This document shows, piece after piece, positions 26,140 through 36,020 of a stretch of 64,000 nucleotides of DNA (positions are counted from its first letter, which is position 1; each line of letters opens with the position of its first letter). The notes beneath the pieces were generated by a model. That model saw nothing but the letters and a program-made list of their open reading frames with translations. It did not search any database and was not told the origin of the DNA. The translations under genes and the position numbers were made by a program. Origin of the DNA: an uncultured Bacteroidales bacterium (GTDB lineage: Bacteria; Bacteroidota; Bacteroidia; Bacteroidales; UBA932); NCBI GenBank assembly GCA_910585445.1, contig CAJUEK010000005.1:40203-104202 (forward strand), written 5' to 3'.

Positions 26140-27180
26140 ATGATGGATTACGAAATAATATACAAGTTTTTCGCTAAAGAAGCGACACCGGAAGAAACAG
26201 ACAGGCTTGAAATGTGGCTGAAGGAAGACCCCTCGCATGAGGAAGAATTCAATAAGGCATACGAGCTGTTCGTGCTCACCCATATGTCCGCAGGCTCCGC
26301 CCTTGTAGATATGTCCTGCCAGGACAAAATCGCCAAGGAACAAATCGCCCCAGAACAAGTGGCACAGGCACTTCCTGCCGGCTCAAAACCAGCTGGAGCG
26401 GACGGGGAGACCAGCAGGCCACGCCGGATATGGCGCATTCTCTCATACACGGCTGCTGTGGCGGCATCCCTTGCTGCCGGAATATTCATAAACAGCCATT
26501 GCTACACTAAGCCGGCCGTTGAACTGATAAACGGAACGACCCTGTTCTCAGAAGCCCGTCCGGGACAGAGGACAAGTGTAGTGCTCTCTGACGGGACAAA
26601 AGTCGAGCTCAATTCGGACTCCAGAATCGAATATCCGGCAATCTTCCGCGACGGGGACAGAAGGATACGCCTTGACGGAGAAGCCATGTTCGATGTCACC
26701 CATGACCCTGAGCACCCTTTCATCGTAGAAACATTCGCATATGACGTGAAAGTCCTCGGAACCAAATTCGACGTGATTGCCGACAAGGATGAAAACGAAT
26801 TCAGCACGGCCCTGATTGAAGGCAAAGTCCGCATAATGGACAAAAATGCCAATCCTCTTATAACCCTGAACCCCAATATGGTAGCCACCCTCGAAAACGG
26901 AAACCTCCTTACATCATACATGGGAGACCATGACGACTACCTCTGGACTGACGGCATAATCTCCGCTTCCGGAGTGCCCTTCGACAAGCTCATGCAGCGT
27001 TTCGAAAGGTGCTATGGCCACAACATCGTGATACTTCGCGAAGAAATGCCGCAGATTCGTTTCGCCTACCTCAAGCTCAGGATATCCGACGGGATGGAAC
27101 ATGCCCTCGAACTGCTCCGCAAAGGAAGCGACTTCAAATACAGCTATGACGAAAGTAGCAATACTTATTATATAAACTAA
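26140..27180 (+). CDS. FecR-type anti-sigma factor
   Basis: A 346-residue inner-membrane protein that in this family holds an ECF sigma factor and receives a signal from the SusC receptor. The cytoplasmic N-terminus (YKFFAKEATPEETDRLEMWL, NKAYELF) binds sigma. One membrane segment lies near 97-118 (ILSYTAAVAASLAAGIFI). The periplasmic FecR domain has TSVVLSDGTKVELNSDSRI, RIRLDGEAMFDVTHD and VKVLGTKFDVIADKDEN, and the C-terminal DUF4974-like part ends YSYDESSNTYYIN. ATGs at 26140 and 26143 are both possible. It is 20 bp before susC. Its sigma gene is divergent and frameshifted, so the pair may be switched off here. Confidence 0.92.
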   Translation: MMDYEIIYKFFAKEATPEETDRLEMWLKEDPSHEEEFNKAYELFVLTHMSAGSALVDMSCQDKIAKEQIAPEQVAQALPAGSKPAGADGETSRPRRIWRILSYTAAVAASLAAGIFINSHCYTKPAVELINGTTLFSEARPGQRTSVVLSDGTKVELNSDSRIEYPAIFRDGDRRIRLDGEAMFDVTHDPEHPFIVETFAYDVKVLGTKFDVIADKDENEFSTALIEGKVRIMDKNANPLITLNPNMVATLENGNLLTSYMGDHDDYLWTDGIISASGVPFDKLMQRFERCYGHNIVILREEMPQIRFAYLKLRISDGMEHALELLRKGSDFKYSYDESSNTYYIN

Positions 27181-27200
27181 TCACAAACCCTACAACGCTA

Positions 27201-30200
27201 ATGGATAAAAAAATCGTTAAGCAGCTCAGCGGCTTATGCCTGCTTGCTTTCCTGTTTCTTTTCCCGTCGGGAGCGTTTGCACAAGACGTGCGCGTGACTC
27301 TCGATGAACAGAATGCGAGTCTGAAGACCGTAATCGAAAAGATTGAATCCCAGACCCGCTATCTCTTTGCCGTAGAAGAGGGCGTGAATGTCAGCCGGAC
27401 AGTATCTGTCAAGGTGACAAACGTTCCGCTTCGCTCTGCTCTTGACAAGGTTGCCTCAAGCGCCGACCTTGTGTACTCTATCAACGGGATGAACATCATC
27501 CTTTCAAAGAAAGTCGCAGCCAAACCGTCCGTAGTCAAAGGCCAGGTCAAGGACGAGGCCGGGCTCGGCATTCCGGGCGTTTCCGTATTCATAAGCGGCA
27601 CGCCAACAGGTACCGTGACGGATATTGACGGAAACTTCACACTTGACGTTCCGGCAGAATATGCCAACAGCAAGCTTCAGATTAACAGTCTCGGATACGA
27701 AGTCGTGGAACTTCCGATCAGCGGAAGGACAGTCTTCAATGTCGTGCTGCGCGAATCCATGGCCGAGCTTGACCAGAGCGTGGTCACAGCCCTCGGCATA
27801 AAGAAGTCAGAACGTGCCGTGGCATATAACGTGCAGTCCCTTGACGAAAATGTGTTCAAGACACGTGAGGCCAATATGGTCAACAGCCTCCAGGGTCGTC
27901 TCGCCGGTGTGCAGATTAACTCAAGCGCCGCAGGAGTCGGCGGTGAGACCAAAGTCGTGATGCGCGGTGCGAAATCCATAGCCAGCGACAACAATGCACT
28001 CTATGTGCTCGACGGAATCCCGCTTCCGTCACTTTCCATGACTAAGCCTGGAGACAACTATTCGGTATATGACGGAAGCGCCATTTCCGGAGACGGCATA
28101 TCGAACTTCAACGCGGACGACATCGCGAACATGTCCGCGCTCGTCGGACCTTCGGCTGCCGCACTTTACGGATACAAGGCCGCAAACGGTATCCTCATGC
28201 TCACCACCCGCACTGCCGAAAAAGGCGTCAGCGTGACATATGGAACCAACACCACCTTCTCCGACCCGCTCATGCTTCCACAGCTGCAGGATGTCTATGG
28301 AGCAAAAGAAGGCACATATGCCTCATGGGGCAACAAACTTGCCGCTTCAAGGTCATGGTCAGTAAAAGATTTCTTCCAGACCGGATATAACACCCAGCAT
28401 TCTCTCGGCCTGTCAATCGGAGGCGACAAAAGCCGCACATATGTATCCGCCGGTTTTGCTGATGCACGCGGAATCGTCCCTAACAACGACTACAGGCGTT
28501 ACAATGTAACCGCGAACCACTCCGTGGATTTCCTGAACGACAAGCTGCACCTCAGCATACTCGGAATGTACATGAATGTGAAAGAGCAGAACATGCTCTC
28601 AGGTGGACAATATTACAACCCTCTCGTGCCTCTTTACCTCATGTCTCCGGGAGATGACATCAACAAATATTCGGTATATGAGCGCTACGACGCCTCAAGG
28701 AACTTCCCTGTGCAGTACTGGCCGTGGGGCAGCCTCAACCTTCAGGCGCAGAACCCGTTCTGGATTGTGAACCGCAACATGTTCAACAACGACAAGAAGC
28801 GCTTCCTCTTCGGCGCGTCCCTCAAATATGACATCACAGACTGGATTGACATACAGGGCCGCGTCCGCACTGACTTCAACAGCACTCTTGCGGAGCAGAA
28901 GAACTACGCCTCCACAAGCGGTCTGTTCGCGGATTCAAAAGGCCGCTACATCTACAACTCGAATGTGACCAGCCAGACATATGCCGACATCCTTGCCAAT
29001 GTCCACAAGACATTCGCAGACAACCTGGTCCAGCTCAATGCCAACCTCGGAGCCTCTGTGGAAGATTACCGATACAGGGCCGAGCTTATCTCTGGAGACC
29101 TTCTCGGTGTGCCTAACCTGTTTACATTCGCGAACATGAACACCAACAAGGGCTTTGCGAAGACAACGTACAACGACCAGACCCAGGCGATATTCGCGAC
29201 TGCCCAGGTAGGCTTCAAGAATATGGTTTTCCTTGACGGAACATTCCGTGCGGACTGGAACAGCGCCCTTGTCAACACAGATGAGATGCCTACCTGCTAT
29301 GGCTCAGTAGGCCTTTCAGCAATCTTGACCGACATATTCAACATCAAGTCCAACTGGTTCTCATATGCAAAGCTCCGCGGCTCTTATGCCGAGGTCGGAA
29401 ACCCTGTTATGAGATTCATCACAATCCCTACGCGCTATGTGACCGACGGACAGCCGAGCAAGAACACCTATGGCATTTCAGATGACTTCAAGGCCGAGCG
29501 CACAAGGTCATATGAGTTCGGTGCCGATGTGCGCCTGTGGCAGGGCAAGCTCAACCTGAGCGCTACCTACTACCACTCCATGACCTATAACCAGGTCTTC
29601 ACGCCTGAACTTCCGGCTTCATTCAAATATGACACATATTATGTGAACTCCGGACGTGTGGACAACAAGGGTATCGAACTCTCCGTTGGACTCAGACAGA
29701 ACATCGGTCCGGTTGAATGGACATCTGACGTCATCTATTCGCGCAACAAGAACAAGATTGTCGAGATGCTTGACGCCACGATTGACGGCCAGCGCTTCCA
29801 GAGCGACCAGCTTTCTGTGGGAGGTACATCCGGTGTCCAGATGTGGCTCACCAAAGGCCGCAGCATAGGCGACATATATGTGCGCGGGCTCAAGACTGAC
29901 GAGCACGGATTCATCTGGGTTTCACCTACAGGCTCGACTGTGGTTCCTGCCGACGTGAGCGGCGGACTCGAATCCATGATTTATGCCGGAAACATAAACC
30001 CGAGCTGGACAGGCTCATGGCGCAATGAGTTCTCATGGAACGGACTCTCGCTGGGCTTCATGTTCACGGCCCGCGTGGGAGGTGTCGGAGTATCGCTTAC
30101 CGAGGCAACCCTCGATTCATTCGGAATGTCGCAGCGCACGGCTGATGCACGTGACATGGGCGGTGCTCTTGTGAACGGACAGCTGCTCCCTGCTCAGTCA

Positions 30201-30500
30201 TATTATGAGACAATCGGAGGAAACGGACTGGATGCACTTGGAGCTTATTACACTTACTCCATGACCAATATCCGTCTCGGAGAGCTTACCGTCGGATATG
30301 ACATTCCTGTAGAAAAGTGGCAGAATGTGATCAAGAAACTGAACGTGTCTTTCGTGGGACGCAACCTTGCCATGCTTTATTGCAAGGCACCGTTCGACCC
30401 GGAAGTCGTTTCAGGCGCAGGCAACTACTCTGCCGGCATTGACTACTTCATGATGCCTTCTACACGCAATCTCGGTTTCTCTGTTAAAGTAACCTTCTAA
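27201..30500 (+). CDS. SusC-like TonB-dependent transporter with STN domain
   Basis: Outer-membrane glycan importer, 1099 residues. Order: signal peptide to about 27 (FPSGAFAQ); STN domain about 30-95 (SLKTVIEKIESQTRYLFAVE, VPLRSALDKVASSADLVYSI), which signals to FecR; regulatory-like domain about 113-195 (VKGQVKDEAGLGIPGVSVFI); plug about 205-330 (VVTALGIKKSERAVAYNV, NSLQGRLAGVQINSSAAGVG, ALYVLDGIPL); then the barrel, ending RNLGFSVKVTF with terminal Phe. Followed 13 bp later by susD. The GH18 gene in the same operon points to N-glycan fragments as cargo. No frameshift. Confidence 0.95.
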   Translation: MDKKIVKQLSGLCLLAFLFLFPSGAFAQDVRVTLDEQNASLKTVIEKIESQTRYLFAVEEGVNVSRTVSVKVTNVPLRSALDKVASSADLVYSINGMNIILSKKVAAKPSVVKGQVKDEAGLGIPGVSVFISGTPTGTVTDIDGNFTLDVPAEYANSKLQINSLGYEVVELPISGRTVFNVVLRESMAELDQSVVTALGIKKSERAVAYNVQSLDENVFKTREANMVNSLQGRLAGVQINSSAAGVGGETKVVMRGAKSIASDNNALYVLDGIPLPSLSMTKPGDNYSVYDGSAISGDGISNFNADDIANMSALVGPSAAALYGYKAANGILMLTTRTAEKGVSVTYGTNTTFSDPLMLPQLQDVYGAKEGTYASWGNKLAASRSWSVKDFFQTGYNTQHSLGLSIGGDKSRTYVSAGFADARGIVPNNDYRRYNVTANHSVDFLNDKLHLSILGMYMNVKEQNMLSGGQYYNPLVPLYLMSPGDDINKYSVYERYDASRNFPVQYWPWGSLNLQAQNPFWIVNRNMFNNDKKRFLFGASLKYDITDWIDIQGRVRTDFNSTLAEQKNYASTSGLFADSKGRYIYNSNVTSQTYADILANVHKTFADNLVQLNANLGASVEDYRYRAELISGDLLGVPNLFTFANMNTNKGFAKTTYNDQTQAIFATAQVGFKNMVFLDGTFRADWNSALVNTDEMPTCYGSVGLSAILTDIFNIKSNWFSYAKLRGSYAEVGNPVMRFITIPTRYVTDGQPSKNTYGISDDFKAERTRSYEFGADVRLWQGKLNLSATYYHSMTYNQVFTPELPASFKYDTYYVNSGRVDNKGIELSVGLRQNIGPVEWTSDVIYSRNKNKIVEMLDATIDGQRFQSDQLSVGGTSGVQMWLTKGRSIGDIYVRGLKTDEHGFIWVSPTGSTVVPADVSGGLESMIYAGNINPSWTGSWRNEFSWNGLSLGFMFTARVGGVGVSLTEATLDSFGMSQRTADARDMGGALVNGQLLPAQSYYETIGGNGLDALGAYYTYSMTNIRLGELTVGYDIPVEKWQNVIKKLNVSFVGRNLAMLYCKAPFDPEVVSGAGNYSAGIDYFMMPSTRNLGFSVKVTF

Positions 30501-30513
30501 GCTCAGATTCATT

Positions 30514-32118
30514 ATGAAGAAATATATGCTGATAATAGCCGCGCTTGCGGCATCGGTGTCCTGCACGAAGAATTTTTACGACAAGAACACCAACCATGAG
30601 AATGCAACGGACGAAATGATGACCTGGGACGGGCTTTCAACAGGTTCCGCATTCTCGCAGATGACAAGGAACATCATTCCTTCATTCCAGATAATCGGTG
30701 ACGAAGAATACGGAAGCGCCAATTATCAGGTGGTCGAGGACCTTGCCGGAAACCTCTTTGCAGGCTATACCGGAAACGTTCAGACCGGATTCAACGCTAA
30801 CAATGTATATAACATCACGGCGAGGGACTGGTACGAAAAAATGTTCAATGAGGCCTATACCAGGGTTATCGGCTCATGGGAGGAACTCGACGCGTCAAGG
30901 GCTGAGTTCCCGAATGAGGCCGCTCTCGGTGATATCCTCAAGGTTGCGGTAATGCACAGGGTTACTGATACTTATGGTCCCGTGCCTTACTCGCAGATTG
31001 GCTCTGGTGCGGTTACCATGGAGTATGACTCACAGGAGACCATATACAGGAAGTTCTTTGAAGAGCTCGGTTCTGCGATAGATGTGCTGACTGCATTCAA
31101 TCAGGCCCAGCCGTCAACAAAGGTACTTGAGGCATACGACAATGTATTCAAGGGAGATGTGAGAAAATGGGTCAAATTCGCCAATACTCTCCGTCTGCGT
31201 CTTGCCCTGCGTGTGGTATATGCCGACAATGCGCTTGCGATGGAGCAGGCTGAGGCCTCTCTGAACCACACAATCGGTGTGATGACAGAGTCCGGTGACC
31301 TTGCGTCCCTTCACAAGCCGGCAGCCGGAGCATGGGAGTATCCGCTCTACACCATCCAATACACCTTTGACGATGCCAGAATCGGTGCTACTATCGAGAC
31401 CTACATGAACGGATATGCAGACCCGCGCCGTGCAAAATATTTCACCGCAGGTTCTGACGGAAACTATCACGGAGTCCGTAACGGAATTGAAATCAATGCC
31501 AATTATGCAGCTTCAGGCCTGCTTTCAAGAATCAATTGCACGGTCAATGACGACATCACCTGGATGTCTCCTGCCGAGGCGTGGTTCCTTAAGGCTGAGT
31601 ACTGGCTCCGCAAAGGCGACAATTCGCAGGCAAGGTCATGCTACGAAGAGGGAATCCGTGTGGCATTCTCTACTTCCGGCGTCTCAGGTGCGGACGGCTA
31701 TATTGCCGATGCTGAGAATACTCCGGGCACATTCACTGATGTTGTGAACGGTGGCAACTCCTACAACAACAAGCTCACTGATGTTACCGTGGCATGGAGC
31801 GATGGCGCCGGATTCGAGAAGAACCTTGAGCGCATAATCACCCAGAAGTACATCGCCATATATCCTGAGGGCCAGGAAGCATGGTCCGAGTTCAGAAGGA
31901 CAGGCTATCCGAAAGTGATTCCTTACAATGTGAACCGCAGCAACGGAGCCATTGACACCCAGCGGCAGATACGCAGGCTGAACTGGCCTTCAACTGAATA
32001 CCGTACCAATGCGGCAAATGTGAATGCGGCGGTTTCTGTCCTGAACAGGGAATCGTCTCTTCCTAATGGCGACAACGGCGGCTCACGCCTGTGGTGGGAC
32101 AAGAACACAAGATTCTAA
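30514..32118 (+). CDS. SusD/RagB-family outer-membrane lipoprotein (SusD-like 2 type)
   Basis: A 534-residue glycan-binding lipoprotein that caps the SusC barrel. Lipobox AASVSCTK gives acylated Cys17. The sequence (WDGLSTGSAFSQMTRNIIPS, YTRVIGSWEELD, ILKVAVMHRVTDTYGPVPYS, RLALRVVYADNALAMEQAEA, WMSPAEAWFLKAEYWLRKGD, RIITQKYIAIYPEGQEAWSE) is alpha-helical with TPR-like units and closest to the PF12771 branch of SusD homologues. It sits between susC and the GH18 gene, 25 bp before the latter. Confidence 0.93.
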   Translation: MKKYMLIIAALAASVSCTKNFYDKNTNHENATDEMMTWDGLSTGSAFSQMTRNIIPSFQIIGDEEYGSANYQVVEDLAGNLFAGYTGNVQTGFNANNVYNITARDWYEKMFNEAYTRVIGSWEELDASRAEFPNEAALGDILKVAVMHRVTDTYGPVPYSQIGSGAVTMEYDSQETIYRKFFEELGSAIDVLTAFNQAQPSTKVLEAYDNVFKGDVRKWVKFANTLRLRLALRVVYADNALAMEQAEASLNHTIGVMTESGDLASLHKPAAGAWEYPLYTIQYTFDDARIGATIETYMNGYADPRRAKYFTAGSDGNYHGVRNGIEINANYAASGLLSRINCTVNDDITWMSPAEAWFLKAEYWLRKGDNSQARSCYEEGIRVAFSTSGVSGADGYIADAENTPGTFTDVVNGGNSYNNKLTDVTVAWSDGAGFEKNLERIITQKYIAIYPEGQEAWSEFRRTGYPKVIPYNVNRSNGAIDTQRQIRRLNWPSTEYRTNAANVNAAVSVLNRESSLPNGDNGGSRLWWDKNTRF

Positions 32119-32143
32119 TCAACGGTTAAATTGTTTTGACAAA

Positions 32144-33286
32144 ATGAAAAAATCAACAATAATATTGGCTTCGGCCATGGCTGCTGTTTCGGTCTTTTCT
32201 TGCACGAAGCCCGAGGCGCTGAATCTCCAGCCGGCATACGAATATACGGATGCCTACTATGAGGCTCTTCGCGCATACAAGAACAGCGACCATTCAATCT
32301 GTTATCTCTGGTTTGCCGATTATGGCGTGCCTACATCTCCGGCTTACCGTTTTGCAGGCATCCCGGACAGCGTGGACGTGGTCTCGCTTTGGGGAGGAGT
32401 TCCGAAAAGAGGCTCTCTTGACTGGAAAGAGATGCAGGAAATCAGAACCAAGAAAGGGACTAAGGTCGTAGGTGTGAAGATTATCCGTCTTGCCCACACT
32501 ACTTATCTCCCGACATGGCCTCAGGAGATAGAAGTGCCTACCTACATGAACGGATATGGCAGCAACAAAGGCTATAATGACACTTATAAAGAGGTGTATG
32601 ACGCTCAGATTGCAGCGGGAGAGCTCGAGGCCATTGCCGTAGCTACGGCCAAGACTGAAGCCCACAAGGCCGGTACGCGTGCACTTATCGCCGACATGAG
32701 GGAAAATCCGAGCCGCTGGCTCAAGGAAGGCTCCACTGAAGAGAATCCGGAGTGGGAATATCCTGAGTGGTGCGTATATGCCGGCAATTCCATCCTCAGG
32801 GAAGTCTGGGACAATGATCTCGACGGCTATGACCTTGACTATGAACCGGAAGGCGACGCGCTAAGCGGGGAGCCTATGAGGACTTTCCTCCAGTATCTGG
32901 CACAACATATCGGCCCGGCCTCGCCTAATCCGCATATGATTCTTGCCGTTGACGGAAATACCCCTCCGGGCGGAACTGAGGAACTCTGTACATATCATAT
33001 TTCGCAGAGCTACGGAAGTCGTATCAGCGACAGCAACTTCAACCGGTCCGGCTGGAAAAATTCCCAGCTGATTTTTACCGAGAATATCGGTGACTATTGG
33101 TCAACAGGCGGAAATATGGAGCAGCAGGCTGCTTTCCAGCCGTCAACGGGAGGCCGTAAAGGCGGTTTCGGAGCGTTCCATGGCCAGCGTGACTATAATA
33201 CGACAGACTCGGGAGCGGACAAGGACACGCCTTACGGACATCTCCGCCGTGCAATCCAGCTCCAGAATCCGGCTGTCAAATACTAA
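32144..33286 (+). CDS. GH18 endo-beta-N-acetylglucosaminidase-like lipoprotein
   Basis: A 380-residue surface lipoprotein (SVFSC, acylated Cys20) from ATG 32144; a longer frame from 32066 lacks a sensible start and overlaps susD. It has the GH18 pattern: VDVVSLWGG strand near 77-85 and the catalytic motif D227-x-x-D230-x-D232-x-E234 (DGYDLDYEPE), the Glu being the acid/base of substrate-assisted catalysis. Length and sequence resemble Bacteroides Endo-F/EndoBT enzymes that cut the chitobiose core of N-glycans. Its place after susD suggests that it releases glycans for import. The exact glycan class cannot be read from sequence. Confidence 0.85.
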   Translation: MKKSTIILASAMAAVSVFSCTKPEALNLQPAYEYTDAYYEALRAYKNSDHSICYLWFADYGVPTSPAYRFAGIPDSVDVVSLWGGVPKRGSLDWKEMQEIRTKKGTKVVGVKIIRLAHTTYLPTWPQEIEVPTYMNGYGSNKGYNDTYKEVYDAQIAAGELEAIAVATAKTEAHKAGTRALIADMRENPSRWLKEGSTEENPEWEYPEWCVYAGNSILREVWDNDLDGYDLDYEPEGDALSGEPMRTFLQYLAQHIGPASPNPHMILAVDGNTPPGGTEELCTYHISQSYGSRISDSNFNRSGWKNSQLIFTENIGDYWSTGGNMEQQAAFQPSTGGRKGGFGAFHGQRDYNTTDSGADKDTPYGHLRRAIQLQNPAVKY

Positions 33287-33301
33287 CAGGGAGGATATTA
33301 T

Positions 33302-35983
33302 ATGAAAAACATATTGAAATATACTTCGGCAGCCGCTGCAATGATGCTCGCCCTTTCCTCATGCGAGGAGATGGTTGACTATCAGACCGTGATTGATGCG
33401 GCACCTAAACTTGCATATGTGAACCCTAAGGGCGGCGACACCTTCGAGACTCTTGTCGTTCATCGCCCGACAGGCTCTGAAGGCAGTTTTGAGACTGAGT
33501 TTCAGGTAAATGCCAACTCTACAGTTCATCCTGCAGTAGGCGTTGACGTGGTTTATGATGCGGAGCTTGTCGCTTCTTACAATGAGGAGCATGGGACTTC
33601 TTTTGCTGCTCTTCCGCAGGAATATCTCGACATCGAGAATGCTTCTGTAGTGATTCCGGAGAATGCTACGATTTCTGCCGATACGGTACGCCTGCGTCTT
33701 TCTCAGGATGCTGACCTTTCGAAATTGACACAGCGCGGATATCTTGCTCCGCTCAAGGTCATATCTGAGGATTTGGGCTCAAGCGAGAAGATGGGCAACC
33801 TCTGGTTCATCGTCAATACTGAGATTTCCCTCATACGTCCGATTTCCTCGGTTGATGATATGGTCGGTTTCCTTGCAGGAGGAACATCAGGCTGGACGGC
33901 GGACTGTGGCAATGCCGCAAATCTGTTTGACGGTTCTGAAGGCACAGGAGTGGCTTTTACCAAGGCAAACGGCACTGTCGTCATTGACATGCAGAAGCCT
34001 ATTATGGTGACAGGTCTCAAACTGAACCTGACCGGCGCCAACGGGGTGTCAATCGAATACAGCGAAGACGGAAAAGAGTGGTCACAGGCCGGAACGCCTC
34101 TGTCCGGTGAATATCTTTATACGGGCCGCAACTGGTATGTGGCCGTGTATGACTATTTCACAGCGAGGTACCTCCGTCTTACCGTAGGCAACAATACCAT
34201 AAATGAAGTCGGGGTATATATGATTGAAAGCACTGAGCCAACCGTCTATGCCACAATCGGAAACGACAATGTTGTCACCGGAAAGATTGTGCATAAGAAG
34301 GGTATCGGCTCTACAAGTGACTTCTCAGCATCATTCAAGGCATATACTACCATCGCTTCTGCGAGCGGATACAATGTGAGCCTTGCTGTGGACAACTCCC
34401 TCGTGGCTGCATATAACCAGAAGCACGGCACTTCATATAAGGCAATGCCTTCTGCAAATGTTGACTTGAAGACTGCTTCTGTCAGCATCGCCGCCAATGA
34501 CAATGCTTCTGCTTCAAATGCGGAGTTTACACTCAAGGGTGACCTCAGCGGCCTTACCGACGTGAACGGCTACATTATCCCTGTCAAGCTTTCTGCTTCC
34601 GGCGCAGTCGTGAGCGAGAGCAGGGGAGTGGTATATGCCATTATAACTCCTGAGGTCAATATGATTCGGGCTATATCTTCAGCAGACGAGATGGTAGGTT
34701 TCCCTGCCGGCGGAAGGTCCGCATGGTCGGGTTCTGTTGACGGTTCTTCAAAACTGTTTGATGACGATGAAAATACATCTGTCAGCTTCCAGTCTTCGGG
34801 CAATGTCCTTACTGTGAATATGGCCAATACTCATCTTGTGACAGGACTGCGCCTGCATGGCTACGGTGTGAACAATGTAAGTGTTGAGTTCAGCCGTGAC
34901 GGTGTCGCCTGGACTTCGGCAGGAACAGTCGCTGAAGGCGAGGCTGTATGGACAGGAAGCAGCTGGAGCCAGGGCGATTGGTATCTGGCGTTCTCTGACT
35001 ATCTTGATGCACAGTATCTGAGGCTCTCGTTCGGTTTCTCGGGATATTACCGTACTCTTTCTGAGTTCTATGTATATGAGATAGAAAGCGCAGAGCCGAC
35101 CGTCTATACGATATGCGGAACGGACAATGTGTTCACGGGCAAGGTCGTGCATCATGCGATAGCCGGCTCCAACGCAAGCCTGGACGCTTCATTCAATGTT
35201 ATGACAACGGTTACCTCTCCTTCAGGCTATTCTGTCGGTGCTGAGGTGAACAGTTCTCTCGTTGCGTCATACAACGCGAGCCATAATACAAAATATGCGG
35301 CTCTTGATGCTTCGTATGTGGAGATTTCAGGTGTTCCATGCGAGATTGCTCCGGGTGCGAACAAATCTGCCGGCAAAATTTCCGTAAGCTTGAAAGGTGA
35401 CATCTCGAAACTCAAGAATGCCGGCGGCTACCTGCTTCCGGTGCAGCTCAAAGCTCCAGCAGGCGCTGTCGTAAGCTCGGGAAGAGGCGTCGTGTATATC
35501 GTGATTGAGGTTGAGGAGAGCACTGCCGTTTTGAGGTCGGGATTCTCGATTTCAGATATCAAGGGCACACAGGTCGCAGACAGGAGCGGATGGAAGCTTA
35601 TCGAGAAAGGAACTGAAATCCATTCCGGAGACTATGACTATCTGCTTGACGGGGACACTGAGACATATATCCGTACATGGGGTGGCCCTATTGTGTTTAC
35701 CGTTGATCTCGGGCGGGAGTATGACGTTACCGGACTTGTTATAACAGCCCGCACGGACTCGTATTCTAACCTGCAGCCGTCTTCAATTTCCATCAGGGCA
35801 AGTCTTGATGATGACATTTATGAGGATTTGGGTACGGCGTCAAAGTCGGAGGGCACGATAGTTTCGTCAAATCCTTCGTCATATGTGTCTTTCTATGGAC
35901 ATAAGACGGTCAGGTATCTGAAGATTGAGGCCGGATACGGCAGCAACATGGGTACTTCCGAATTCAATATCTATGCGAAATAA
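33302..35983 (+). CDS. surface lipoprotein with three BT_3987-N/discoidin-like repeats
   Basis: An 893-residue lipoprotein (ALSSCEE, acylated Cys near 21). Three tandem modules of about 280 residues each pair a BT_3987-N (DUF1735) domain with an F5/8-type C-like beta-sandwich. The first halves carry YNEEHGTSFAALP, YNQKHGTSYKAMP and YNASHNTKYAALD. The second halves carry ISSVDDMVGFLAGGTSGW, ISSADEMVGFPAGGRSAW and the more divergent ISDIKGTQVADRSGW, each with a LFDGSE/LFDDDE/LLDGDT and YLRL/YLKI signature. It is probably a multivalent surface glycan-binding protein of the PUL. Gene is 15 bp after the GH18 gene. Confidence 0.8.
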   Translation: MKNILKYTSAAAAMMLALSSCEEMVDYQTVIDAAPKLAYVNPKGGDTFETLVVHRPTGSEGSFETEFQVNANSTVHPAVGVDVVYDAELVASYNEEHGTSFAALPQEYLDIENASVVIPENATISADTVRLRLSQDADLSKLTQRGYLAPLKVISEDLGSSEKMGNLWFIVNTEISLIRPISSVDDMVGFLAGGTSGWTADCGNAANLFDGSEGTGVAFTKANGTVVIDMQKPIMVTGLKLNLTGANGVSIEYSEDGKEWSQAGTPLSGEYLYTGRNWYVAVYDYFTARYLRLTVGNNTINEVGVYMIESTEPTVYATIGNDNVVTGKIVHKKGIGSTSDFSASFKAYTTIASASGYNVSLAVDNSLVAAYNQKHGTSYKAMPSANVDLKTASVSIAANDNASASNAEFTLKGDLSGLTDVNGYIIPVKLSASGAVVSESRGVVYAIITPEVNMIRAISSADEMVGFPAGGRSAWSGSVDGSSKLFDDDENTSVSFQSSGNVLTVNMANTHLVTGLRLHGYGVNNVSVEFSRDGVAWTSAGTVAEGEAVWTGSSWSQGDWYLAFSDYLDAQYLRLSFGFSGYYRTLSEFYVYEIESAEPTVYTICGTDNVFTGKVVHHAIAGSNASLDASFNVMTTVTSPSGYSVGAEVNSSLVASYNASHNTKYAALDASYVEISGVPCEIAPGANKSAGKISVSLKGDISKLKNAGGYLLPVQLKAPAGAVVSSGRGVVYIVIEVEESTAVLRSGFSISDIKGTQVADRSGWKLIEKGTEIHSGDYDYLLDGDTETYIRTWGGPIVFTVDLGREYDVTGLVITARTDSYSNLQPSSISIRASLDDDIYEDLGTASKSEGTIVSSNPSSYVSFYGHKTVRYLKIEAGYGSNMGTSEFNIYAK

Positions 35984-36020
35984 ATAGTGTGGATTGAAAA
36001 ACAAAATCAAGCATAAAGCA

